A stretch of DNA of 64,000 nt from Pseudomonadota bacterium (GTDB lineage: Bacteria; Pseudomonadota; Gammaproteobacteria; Steroidobacterales; Steroidobacteraceae), in the NCBI GenBank assembly GCA_021805865.1, contig JAJZDX010000009.1, positions 84,811 through 148,810 of the forward strand, given 5' to 3'. The translations under genes were made by a program, and so were the position numbers. The notes under the pieces were generated by a model. That model made no database searches, was not told the origin of the DNA, and saw nothing but the letters and a program-made list of their open reading frames with translations. Each line of letters starts with the position of its first letter. Position 1 is the stretch's first letter. This document shows, in pieces, positions 8,691 through 16,866 of this stretch.

Positions 8691-9293
8691 ATGGCCGAAA
8701 AGCACGAAATCCGGAAGGTCGCGGCCTATGTCCGCGTGAGCACTGGCGGACAGGATACCGCCATGCAGATGGCCGATATCCACAAGCTGGCGGACCTGCG
8801 GGGCTGGGAAATTGCCGCTGTCGTCGAGGAGAAAGCCTCCGGTGCCAAGACCCGGCCGGCCCGGGAGCGCCTGATAGCCGAGGCGAAGGGCGGCGCATAC
8901 GACGCTGTATGCGTCTGGAAGCTCGACCGCTGGGGCCGCTCGACCGTGGACGTACTGACGACGGTCATGGATCTAGACGCGGCTGGCGTGGCGTTTGTGA
9001 GTGTGCAGGACAGTATCGACATGACGACGGCCCAGGGGCGGCTCATGGTGCAGCTCCTCGCGGCCTTCGCCGAGTTCGAGCGGGCACAGATTCGCGAGCG
9101 CGTCACGGCTGGATTGAAACACGCCAAGCGGGCCGGTACGCGATCTGGCAAGGCTATCGGCAGGCCACGGACGGCGGAGGAGCGCCGGCCGCGTATCGAG
9201 GCTTTGGTGGCTCAGGGAGTGCCGTTGCCGGAGATTGCCATGCGCCTCGAGATGCCCTACAGCTCCGTGCATCGGATCGCGCGCCACAAGTAA
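8691..9293 (+). CDS. Serine recombinase of the resolvase/invertase family
   Basis: AAYVRVSTGGQDTAMQ catalytic motif; WKLDRWGRS; GRLMVQLLAAFAEFERAQIRERV; C-terminal HTH. Confidence 0.95.
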   Translation: MAEKHEIRKVAAYVRVSTGGQDTAMQMADIHKLADLRGWEIAAVVEEKASGAKTRPARERLIAEAKGGAYDAVCVWKLDRWGRSTVDVLTTVMDLDAAGVAFVSVQDSIDMTTAQGRLMVQLLAAFAEFERAQIRERVTAGLKHAKRAGTRSGKAIGRPRTAEERRPRIEALVAQGVPLPEIAMRLEMPYSSVHRIARHK

Positions 9294-9399
9294 CTCTCGC
9301 CTCGCCGCCGGCCTTCAGCGCCGCGATCATTCCTTGTCGGCATCCTGACACTCTCGAAGCGATCGCCGCTCCTACGCCATCCTGCGCGGCCCTGCAGGG

Positions 9400-9823
9400 T
9401 GTCATTGCTCTCGCGCGGCTGACGGAGGAGACGGAGTCTCAATCGGCGCAATCTGCGCCAATTGAAAGCAAGCGCAAAGACGGTAAGGGCCACCGGAAAG
9501 AATCCGGGGTACGGAAAGCCGCTCGCGAGCTTGGCGTCGAAAAGGAGGACGCCCGCCGTGCCGATGAGTCAGTTTCGGCGCAGATTGCGCCAAAACTCAG
9601 GGAGGGAAAACCGGGTCAAAATGGCCCAGTTTCAAAACCCAAAGGCGGAAGAGATAAGACATCTGGAATCCGGACGCCATCTCGCGAGTGGATCGGATTT
9701 ACAAAGCAGGCGGATCAATCGACACAATCTGTGTCAATTGAAAGCAAGCGCGCGGATAGACGCAGCCATAGGAAAGTGGGGCAATCTGCCCCACTAAAGC
9801 CCCGCCTGCGGGGTGCCGCATGA
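9400..9823 (+). pseudogene. Fragment resembling a ParB/RepB-family C-terminal region, interrupted by palindromic repeats
   Basis: APIESKRKDGKGHRKESGVRKAARELGVEKEDARRAD resembles phage/plasmid ParB-family proteins; no N-terminal ParB domain in frame; second degenerate copy STQSVSIESKRADRRSHRK. Confidence 0.45.
9439..9795. repeat. Palindromic repeat family 3, four hairpins with ATC/GAT loops
   Basis: TCAATcGGCGCA-ATC-TGCGCCaATTGA (9439), AGTTTcGGCGCA-GAT-TGCGCCaAAACT (9571), TCAATcGACACA-ATC-TGTGTCaATTGA (9715), AGTGGGGCA-ATC-TGCCCCACT (9775). Confidence 0.85.
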
Positions 9824-9978
9824 GCGTCTCTGCCGACCGCCCCGAGCCGCCCGACTATCAGCACGCTCTAGCCGCTGCCATCGAGTTGGCCAAGCTCGGT
9901 TTATCCAGTACTGACATCGCCGAACTACTGGGTATGAACGAGCTGGCCGTGGCGGCACTCCTTGAGGTGCCTACATGA
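9820..9978 (+). CDS. 52-aa HTH-like small protein (below the ORF-track size cutoff)
   Basis: MSVSADRPEPPDYQHALAAAIELAKLGLSSTDIAELLGMNELAVAALLEVPT*; ATGA overlap with next ORF. Confidence 0.55.
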   Translation: MSVSADRPEPPDYQHALAAAIELAKLGLSSTDIAELLGMNELAVAALLEVPT

Positions 9979-10226
9979 GCGGCCCTCGCAACAAAGCAGC
10001 CTTCCGGAAAGGCCAGCGCAATCGGGCGATCTTGCGGGAGATTCTGTCGAGTCGCAATCCGCTGTTGCCGCCCATGACGCTCGGCGACCTGCAGGTGCTC
10101 CTCGCCCGGCATGGAGTTTTCTTAGCGCGAAGCTCCATCGCCTATCACCGTGGAAAAATTCACGAGGCCGAGGCCCTAAAAGACTGTAACGGCAACTATT
10201 CATCTTCCAACAATGAGGCCGCATGA
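9975..10226 (+). CDS. Hypothetical protein, possible HTH
   Basis: Overlapping start with previous ORF, same strand as operon. Confidence 0.5.
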   Translation: MSGPRNKAAFRKGQRNRAILREILSSRNPLLPPMTLGDLQVLLARHGVFLARSSIAYHRGKIHEAEALKDCNGNYSSSNNEAA

Positions 10227-10271
10227 TGACATTCATGAGCACACCAGTTTTGCGCGGACATAGGAGTTGAC

Positions 10272-10874
10272 GTGAGCGCAACAAAGGGCCGGAGAACCGG
10301 CCGCTGCACAATCTGCCAGCATCCTGAACGGTTCCGGATGGAGCTTCTGCTCGTGTCCGGCGCCGGCCGGCGGGCGATTGCCCGTAAGTTCCACGTGAGC
10401 GCCGACGCTGTTTGGCGACACGGCAAGAGTCATATCACCGACGAGCAGCGAGCACAGATGCTCTGCGGCCCGGTGAAGCTCCGCGAGCTGGCCGAGAAGG
10501 CCGCCGACGAGGGGTTGAGCCTGCTCGAATACTTGAATCTTTTGCGATCGTCTGCCTTGACGCATTACTTGGCCGCTGGCGAGGCGCACGACATGCAGAC
10601 GGTCAGCGTCCTGCTCGGACGCTTGACAGACCTCCTGCGGCTCCAGGGCCAATTCACGGGCGACCTCGGGCGGGCGACGGCGAACGTCACGAACAACACC
10701 CTGGTCCTGGCATCCCCGGCCATGGCCGACTTCGAAGACCGGCTTATCGGCTGGCTCAAGCCGTACCCCGACGCGCTACGGAGCGTGCTGGCCGGCCTGC
10801 AGGAATGGCGCACCGCCAAGCTCGGACTGCCCGCACCGGGCCGTGACCCGGCCATCTTGGAGCACTGCCCATGA
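10272..10874 (+). CDS. HTH protein, putative terminase small subunit
   Basis: CTICQHPERFRMELLLVSGAGRRAIARKFHVSADAVWRHGKSHI; overlaps start of large terminase. Confidence 0.6.
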   Translation: MSATKGRRTGRCTICQHPERFRMELLLVSGAGRRAIARKFHVSADAVWRHGKSHITDEQRAQMLCGPVKLRELAEKAADEGLSLLEYLNLLRSSALTHYLAAGEAHDMQTVSVLLGRLTDLLRLQGQFTGDLGRATANVTNNTLVLASPAMADFEDRLIGWLKPYPDALRSVLAGLQEWRTAKLGLPAPGRDPAILEHCP

Positions 10875-13039
10875 CCCACGAAGATGATGATTTTCTGCGG
10901 CGCCTCGAGCGGCGGCTCTCAGGTGAGCTGACGCGCGATCGCGCGACCCTGGTTCCCGAAGCGTTTCGGGTGCTTTGGGAAACCGTCCGGTTCATCGTGC
11001 TATATGGCGGTCGCGCCGCTGCCAAGAGCTGGTCGATTGCCCGCGTGCTGCTCGTGCAGGCTCACGATGCGCCGCTGCGCGTGCTCTGCTGCCGCGAGAT
11101 CCAAGGCAGTATTCGCGAGTCCGCATATCGACTTCTCGCCGATCAGATTGTGATGCTTGGTTTGGATGACTTTTACGAAGTGCAGGCCGACCGCATCATC
11201 GGCAAGAACGGGACCGTGTTTTACTTCGAGGGCTTGCGCTACAACGCTTCTAAAATTCGCAGCTATGAAGGCGTTGACATTGTTTGGGTCGAGGAGGCGC
11301 AGTCGGTTTCTGAGTTGAGTTGGGAGACGCTGCTCCCGACGATCCGCAAGCCGGGCAGTCGATTCTTCATCTCGTTCAACCCGATGACGAAGACCGACCC
11401 CGTACTGCTGCGGTTCGTCGAGAATCCGCCGCCCGGCTGTCTTGTCAAAAAAGTCAGCTATCGCGATAACCCGTATCTGTCCCCCGAGGCGGAGGCCGAG
11501 CGCCAATGGCTCGAAAAGACCGACCCCGATGGCTACCGGCACGTTTGGGAAGGTTTCCCGCGCGAGGTATCGGATGCGCTGATTTTGCGAGGCAAGTACG
11601 TCGCAGAATCCTTCGAGGTATCGCCAGCCTGGGCCGGTCCATATCACGGGCTTGATTACGGCTTCGCCCGCGACCCCTCCGCTGGGGTCCGCTGTTACGT
11701 TGCCGATGTAACTCGCACGCTCTATGTCGATCGGGAATTTTGGGCACTCGGGGCGGATATCGACGCATTGCCGGGATCACTTGAGAACTCGATTCCCGGT
11801 ATCTCTCGCCATGTTGTCTACGCCGACAGCGCGCGGCCCGAGTCAACGTCCTACATCGCGCGCAATGGGATACCGGGCTGCCGCTCGGCCGACAAGTGGC
11901 CGGGGTCCATCGATGATGGAATCGCATACTTGCGATCATTCGAGCGCATCGTTATCGATCCGTCATGCCGACATCTTTTGGACGAATGCGGGGCATACTC
12001 ATTCAAGCAGGATCGGCTAACCGGCGCGCCGCTCCCCGAGGTGCTCGACGCCAACAATCATTGCATCGATGCACTGCGGTATGCGTTGAGTCCGCTCATT
12101 CGGAACAAGGCAGCGGGGGCTGGTTCTTACTTCGCTCGTTCCGCCTTGCTGGTCAATGGCGAGGCCCTGGCGATTCCGCGACCGTATGCGGAAGGCAAGC
12201 CCCGTTATGTTGCCGTCATCGCCGCAGTCACGCCCGAGCCCGGAAGCGCCATCGGATTTGTGCACATCGGCTGGTCTGTCGGCGTTGGTTGGCCGCTGCT
12301 GATTCTCGATTGGAGCGTCATCGAGTACGCCGACCTGCGCGAGGAGACGCTGGTTGATGTATTCGTGCGCGCGCAGGAACTCAGCGAGATCACCGGCGCT
12401 GCCGATCCGGTCACGACGATCTTTGCCGAGGAGCCGTTGTGCTCGGCGCTCAAGACGGTCTCATGGCGAATTCTCGGAAACCGGGCCGGTCCGCCGTGGG
12501 ACCTGCGCCTGCTTGTTTCAACGGAGTTGCCGGCAACGCTCGATGAGCGCGCCGCTCAAGTGCGCGAGATGGTCAATTTGGGGCTGAGCACCAAGATTGC
12601 GCACCCCGCCTACGCGCGGCAAACGCCATTCCGCGCGGTTACGGGCAATCACTTGATGAGCCAAGTTCTGGGTTACAAGCCCGGAAACACTGACACCGAG
12701 CGTTCATTGCTGGCGGCCTTCGTCACTGCCGCGTGTGGTTGCCTCCTCAATTCGCCGCGATCGGCTAACACGGCAGCCGTGCCTCCCGTCATCACTCCTT
12801 CAACGCATGACTCGGAAGTGAGGACGCATCGCGTTATGCAGTATGAGAGCGACCTGGCGGCGTACCGCGAAAAGGAAAAAGCCGCGATTGCCGCGATTCA
12901 AAAAAAACTCGGCGATCCGACTTGGCGCCCGCTTTCGCGGCTCGCACTGGGGCTCGGGCCGCCGCCGATCAATCCCGCGTATGGCGCGCGGCTCCCTGGC
13001 GAAGTGGTGCAACACATGATCGATGAGGGCTGGTCATGA
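10871..13039 (+). CDS. Terminase large subunit with ~290-aa extra C-terminal region
   Basis: Walker A VLYGGRAAAKSWSIAR, VWVEEAQSVSELSWETLLPTIRKPGSRFFISFNPM, GLDYGFARDPSA nuclease motif. Confidence 0.85.
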   Translation: MTHEDDDFLRRLERRLSGELTRDRATLVPEAFRVLWETVRFIVLYGGRAAAKSWSIARVLLVQAHDAPLRVLCCREIQGSIRESAYRLLADQIVMLGLDDFYEVQADRIIGKNGTVFYFEGLRYNASKIRSYEGVDIVWVEEAQSVSELSWETLLPTIRKPGSRFFISFNPMTKTDPVLLRFVENPPPGCLVKKVSYRDNPYLSPEAEAERQWLEKTDPDGYRHVWEGFPREVSDALILRGKYVAESFEVSPAWAGPYHGLDYGFARDPSAGVRCYVADVTRTLYVDREFWALGADIDALPGSLENSIPGISRHVVYADSARPESTSYIARNGIPGCRSADKWPGSIDDGIAYLRSFERIVIDPSCRHLLDECGAYSFKQDRLTGAPLPEVLDANNHCIDALRYALSPLIRNKAAGAGSYFARSALLVNGEALAIPRPYAEGKPRYVAVIAAVTPEPGSAIGFVHIGWSVGVGWPLLILDWSVIEYADLREETLVDVFVRAQELSEITGAADPVTTIFAEEPLCSALKTVSWRILGNRAGPPWDLRLLVSTELPATLDERAAQVREMVNLGLSTKIAHPAYARQTPFRAVTGNHLMSQVLGYKPGNTDTERSLLAAFVTAACGCLLNSPRSANTAAVPPVITPSTHDSEVRTHRVMQYESDLAAYREKEKAAIAAIQKKLGDPTWRPLSRLALGLGPPPINPAYGARLPGEVVQHMIDEGWS

Positions 13040-13374
13040 AGCGCACACTGTCCGACGTGATCGAGCGCTTGGCTCGTGTTCCAGATCCTCAAAGTCCCGA
13101 CGTGCTCGCGACGCTCGCGGCACTGCGGGCGGCAGTCATTGAAATGGCGGTTCGCGGCCTCAATGTTGCATCCGTCATTGAGCTGACGGGACTGCGCGCC
13201 GTTTTTGTGCGGCGCGTGCTTCACAGCGAGGCCATCCGGCTCATTGATGTCGTTATGTCCACCCTTGATTCCGAGCGCTCGCAGGCGGCGCTCGATGCGT
13301 TGGGCCGAGCCCGGCGCTTGCTTGATTCGCCTGCTCATCCTGACTCCCCTGCTCATCCTGACTCCCTGGAGTAA
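13036..13374 (+). CDS. Hypothetical protein
   Basis: ATGA overlap with terminase; C-terminal PAHPDS repeat. Confidence 0.5.
   Translation: MKRTLSDVIERLARVPDPQSPDVLATLAALRAAVIEMAVRGLNVASVIELTGLRAVFVRRVLHSEAIRLIDVVMSTLDSERSQAALDALGRARRLLDSPAHPDSPAHPDSLE
13330..13365 (+). repeat. Exact 18-bp tandem repeat x2
   Basis: CCTGCTCATCCTGACTCC twice. Confidence 0.95.
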
Positions 13375-13377
13375 CAC

Positions 13378-13653
13378 ATGTCTGACGATACCCCCCGAAA
13401 GAAAATCCCCGCTGCGCCGAGTAAGCGCGAACTTGCGGTGCAGGCAATCGCCGCCTACCGCGACGAGCTGACGGAAAACTACAAAACCGATCTCGCGACC
13501 TGGAAGGCTCGCCGCGCAGCCGAAATCGAGCGAATCCGCACGAAGCTCAATCGCCCCGGCTGGGCCCCAACAACCCAGCAGGCGCTCGCGCACATCGGCA
13601 CCCCGCCACTGAACCCGCTAACACTGCCCTTTTGGAGTTTCAAGCTGCCATGA
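13378..13653 (+). CDS. Hypothetical protein sharing a module with the terminase C-terminus
   Basis: YKTDLATWKARRAAEIERIRTKLNRPGWAPTTQQALAHIGTPPLNP. Confidence 0.6.
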   Translation: MSDDTPRKKIPAAPSKRELAVQAIAAYRDELTENYKTDLATWKARRAAEIERIRTKLNRPGWAPTTQQALAHIGTPPLNPLTLPFWSFKLP

Positions 13654-13737
13654 ACCTGGATAACTGGATGACCGCGATTGGCGAGCCCGCACCCTTCAGG
13701 GCGTGCGGTAATTTTCAACACCCATAGGTAATTGCAA

Positions 13738-14520
13738 ATGGCTAACACAAACTTGAGAGAGATTTCGGAAGACGGCCCGGCTTGGGCAACGACGTTGCGG
13801 CGCTCCATTGCGGACCTGGAGCGACGAATCAAACAAGCCGAGCGAGACATGCCCGGTAGCGAGCATGATTCTATTCCGAGTGAGTCCGCATCGGCAACGA
13901 CTCGCATGTCCGGCGCCCGCCAACGTGGCGTCGATCGCGACCTGGAAAACGGGATTGTGCATCTCACGACCTCGGGCCAGCGTCGCCAGCCGACCGAGGC
14001 GGACCGGGATTTTCAGTCCGGCCGCATGCAGCTAAACAGCTCGGGGCAACGGCGCATGGAAGCAGAGGTGCGTGAGTTGCGTGCGATGTTGGCCCGACTT
14101 CAGCGACAGGCCACGCCCGAAGAGAGGAATCAGCTCGCGGATGCCTATCACCGCGCGGATGCCATCTTTATGAAGTTTGGTTATCAGACCCCAGCGCCCA
14201 TGCCGGGGGAAAGTCCGACGGCCTACCGGCATCGGCTGGCGGACGGGCTTAAGCGTCACTCACCGATGCTGAGTCGGACTAACATGGACGCATTGCGGGA
14301 TGATGCGTTCGGTGCGGTCGAGGCTCGGATCTATCAGGATGCAACACGGGCCGCAAAAACGGGGATCGGATCTGCGCCGATGACCTTACACCCGCACGAG
14401 CACAGCGAGGGTGGTCATGTCGTTACCGAATATTTCGGTGATAACCGCGCCTGGATGGCGCCCTTCATGACAGGCGGAACCAAGTTGAAAATCAACCGGA
14501 CACCGGGAAAGGTGGCGTGA
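13738..14520 (+). CDS. Hypothetical protein with internal repeat
   Basis: Long ORF in operon order; DRDLENGIVHLTTSGQRR / DRDFQSGRMQLNSSGQRR. Confidence 0.65.
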   Translation: MANTNLREISEDGPAWATTLRRSIADLERRIKQAERDMPGSEHDSIPSESASATTRMSGARQRGVDRDLENGIVHLTTSGQRRQPTEADRDFQSGRMQLNSSGQRRMEAEVRELRAMLARLQRQATPEERNQLADAYHRADAIFMKFGYQTPAPMPGESPTAYRHRLADGLKRHSPMLSRTNMDALRDDAFGAVEARIYQDATRAAKTGIGSAPMTLHPHEHSEGGHVVTEYFGDNRAWMAPFMTGGTKLKINRTPGKVA

Positions 14521-14521
14521 C

Positions 14522-15265
14522 ATGTTAAGTGCAATCAGCGAAACGATGCGCAATCTATTCGGTCCGCAGGCTATCAACGGCGCCCTTGCTTCGACCGTTG
14601 ATGAGACGTGCGAGGCTCGTGCGATCATTTCTGAGGCAACGGCGCAAATCAGACAGTGGCTCGCCGAGCGCCAGAGTCTGGAGCGCGAACTGGAAGTTGC
14701 GAAGGAGCGGCAGCAGTCCATCCGGGCACAACTTGACCTCGTGGCTCCAGCGGCCGAGCGTGCGGCCAAGGCTCGTGAAGCGGACGCGGCGGACCGCAAG
14801 AAACGGATGGAAGCCGGCAATCCTTGCGCGGACACGAAACTGACCGATGCAGTCGAGACGGCGGAGCGGGAGCTGCGGGAGGCCGAGCGCAATGCCACGG
14901 CGGCCGAGGCAGCATTACCGGCGCTGGAGGAGCTAACGAGGGAGGCGCAGGCGGCGCTCGCGCAAAACATCGATGCGGTCGATTTAGCGATCTGGCGCCG
15001 CCGCCTCGCCGAGCTGTCTTTGCAGCTCCCCGAGGTGCGTTCCGCAGCGGCCATCGTCGCTGAGTTTGCGACCCGTGTTGCGACGCTGAAGGATATCGGC
15101 ATTCGGCACAGACTGTACAACACTCCTCGCGGATCGGTTCCCGCCGAGTGGTCCGAAGTTTGTACGATCGAGCCTCCGACCGTCGAGCCGTGGTCGAACG
15201 GCATTCTGGCGGAAATAGATTATTTGCGCCGTCTGCGCGAGGACCCCGAGGCAACATTTGATTGA
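14522..15265 (+). CDS. Hypothetical coiled-coil protein
   Basis: Long Glu/Ala/Arg-rich heptad region; operon spacing. Confidence 0.6.
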   Translation: MLSAISETMRNLFGPQAINGALASTVDETCEARAIISEATAQIRQWLAERQSLERELEVAKERQQSIRAQLDLVAPAAERAAKAREADAADRKKRMEAGNPCADTKLTDAVETAERELREAERNATAAEAALPALEELTREAQAALAQNIDAVDLAIWRRRLAELSLQLPEVRSAAAIVAEFATRVATLKDIGIRHRLYNTPRGSVPAEWSEVCTIEPPTVEPWSNGILAEIDYLRRLREDPEATFD

Positions 15266-15276
15266 ATGTTAGCCAT

Positions 15277-15302
15277 CCCGCCGTTTTGCGTTTCGCGGCG
15301 GG
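15277..15302 (+). terminator. Hairpin after the coiled-coil CDS, possible terminator
   Basis: CCCGCCG ... CGGCGGG; no downstream T-tract. Confidence 0.3.
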
Positions 15303-15788
15303 CGTGACCAGCCGGAGGTGTCATGTCCAAACAACACCGGCTACCCAAGCGTTCGGTTTCGCGGTGGCATGCCACCTCATCCTCCTCGGGCGGCTTGGGT
15401 CGCTACCTTGAGCGCAGAGCAAGAGCCGGCGCGGTCTGTTTGACCGGCGGCCGGCACTCCATCATCACTGAGAGTTTCCATGAGCAGGCCATCATCGAAG
15501 TGGGCGCGTCGGCTGGTGCGCCGCCTTCGGACGGAGCTTGATCGATCAAACTGCCGCCCTCGCAGCCGGTCGGCGAAATTCTGGCGTTCCCGGCCAGAAC
15601 CCGGATGGGCGCCACGACGTGGAGAAATCACGCAAGTACGGCAGATAGCCGACTCGGCGGCCGGATTTCCGGGGGTGCCAAGGTAGCGACCCCCCTGCCG
15701 ATCGCCGCTCTTATCGCATTACAGGCGGTCGATTTTAGCGGTATCGGGAGCTGTGCAATGGAGCGCCGCCCCTATACCCGCCGAAACG

Positions 15789-15811
15789 AAAACCCCGGCG
15801 CGTGGCCGGGG
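15789..15811 (-). terminator. Rho-independent terminator for the minus-strand gene pair
   Basis: Minus strand: CCCCGGC-CACGC-GCCGGGG-TTTT. Confidence 0.7.
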
Positions 15812-15842
15812 CTTCGTGGTTCCATTTCAGGCTCGCAAGCCG

Positions 15843-16175
15843 TCAATCGGGGTGCGCGTCGCCTCCGGCCTTGAATGCCGCCCAGGCATCGGCCGGGATC
15901 GCGCTCCTTGCGACCGCGTGCCACTGCCGGCGCTCTGCGGGATTGAGCCCGTTGTACCAGGCTATGCCCAGCTCGGCGTCCTGCGGGATGACCGGCTGGC
16001 TGGCCGGCTCAATGACGAGCACGCCGCGATCCCGATCGAAGCGCCCGACGATGCCGGCCCGCGCGAGCGCTTCTGAAAAGGCCATTAAATTGACCGAGCC
16101 AGCGATTACAGCCGGCACCTCACTTGTGTCCGTGCGCATGGTGCCGGGCCGCAGTTCCACGATGACAGCGCTCAC
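15843..16175 (-). CDS. Hypothetical phage-type protein (GTG start overlapping upstream stop)
   Basis: VSAVIVELRPGTMRTDTSEVPAVIAGSVNLMAFSEALARAG...IAWYNGLNPAERRQWH. Confidence 0.6.
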   Translation of the reverse strand: MSAVIVELRPGTMRTDTSEVPAVIAGSVNLMAFSEALARAGIVGRFDRDRGVLVIEPASQPVIPQDAELGIAWYNGLNPAERRQWHAVARSAIPADAWAAFKAGGDAHPD

Positions 16176-16543
16176 GGCTGCTCCCCCATGCCTCCAACGA
16201 TCACCGCTGTCTGCGCCCGGATTTCCTCGTCCGTGAGCGGCCGCTTTGGTGCGTGAACGTGGCGGGTATGCCAAGCGTCGATTTCATCATAGAGGCTGTC
16301 CAGGACTTCGGTAGCGTCATGCAGGACGACCCCGGCTGGCTCCAGGTCCCGCGAGACGTTCTGGAAGTCGTAGAGACGTTGATCGACGAGCCGGAGATGC
16401 TGGAGCACCCCGAGCAGCCGGCGCTGCAGCTCGTCGAACTCGGACGGCCCCTGCGCCGCATCCAGGATGCGGGCATCGGTGCGATCGTTCGGGTGGACGT
16501 GAGACGGTGCGCCGGCTGGCGCGGTAGACTTGAACGTAGCCAT
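16172..16543 (-). CDS. Hypothetical protein
   Basis: MATFKSTAPAG...; overlapping translational coupling with downstream gene. Confidence 0.6.
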   Translation of the reverse strand: MATFKSTAPAGAPSHVHPNDRTDARILDAAQGPSEFDELQRRLLGVLQHLRLVDQRLYDFQNVSRDLEPAGVVLHDATEVLDSLYDEIDAWHTRHVHAPKRPLTDEEIRAQTAVIVGGMGEQP

Positions 16544-16638
16544 GACTGAACCTCACTCGTTCGGTTGCGGTGAGCCGCTCGGCCGTGAGAGACGCGGCCG
16601 GGCGGCGCTTGCGGCGCGGAGGGGCAGTGCTGAATCCT

Positions 16639-16659
16639 GTCGGTATCCAAGACGGTATC
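16639..16659 (+). repeat. Putative integrase arm-type sites, right end
   Basis: GTCGGTATC (16639) and GACGGTATC (16651), 12-bp pitch, as at left end. Confidence 0.6.
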
Positions 16660-16720
16660 TGCGCCAAGTAAGCGCGAATCATCCGTTGAAAATCATCTGG
16701 TTACAGCGTTCTTCAATCTA

Positions 16721-16771
16721 GTGGCGCGATATGCCGAGCGGCTGCTGACTGCGCAGCCGGATATCCCGTAA
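16721..16771 (+). pseudogene. Displaced native ribE 3' end
   Basis: gtg gcg cga tat gcc gag cgg ctg ctg ... taa = (V)ARYAERLLTAQPDIP*, homologous to ribE C-terminus ARYAERIL. Confidence 0.85.
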
Positions 16772-16866
16772 CGCTGAGGGCGGCGGCGCTCGTGCGCAAG
16801 CCCGGGCCGCTGTGTCCGGGCAAGCCCCGGTATACTCATAGGCCCTACGCACCAGGCGCCCCGCCC

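Larger units (their letters stand above)
2670..16728. mobile_element. ~14-kb integrative element, phage-satellite-like, inserted in the 3' end of ribE
   Basis: Candidate 7-bp core TGGCGCG at 2670-2676 and 16722-16728; integrase adjacent to left end; displaced native ribE 3' end at right end; disrupted rib operon; phage-type genes. Confidence 0.85.

Noticed and set aside
8056-8898. 280-aa minus-strand ORF and the N-terminal two thirds of the 8015..9823 plus ORF
   Set aside because: Composed of inverted-repeat DNA and antisense or out-of-frame reading of the resolvase; high-GC spurious ORFs.
15323-15874. Several overlapping short plus-strand ORFs near the element's right part
   Set aside because: Mutually overlapping in different frames with no clear start context or motif; cannot choose a real one.
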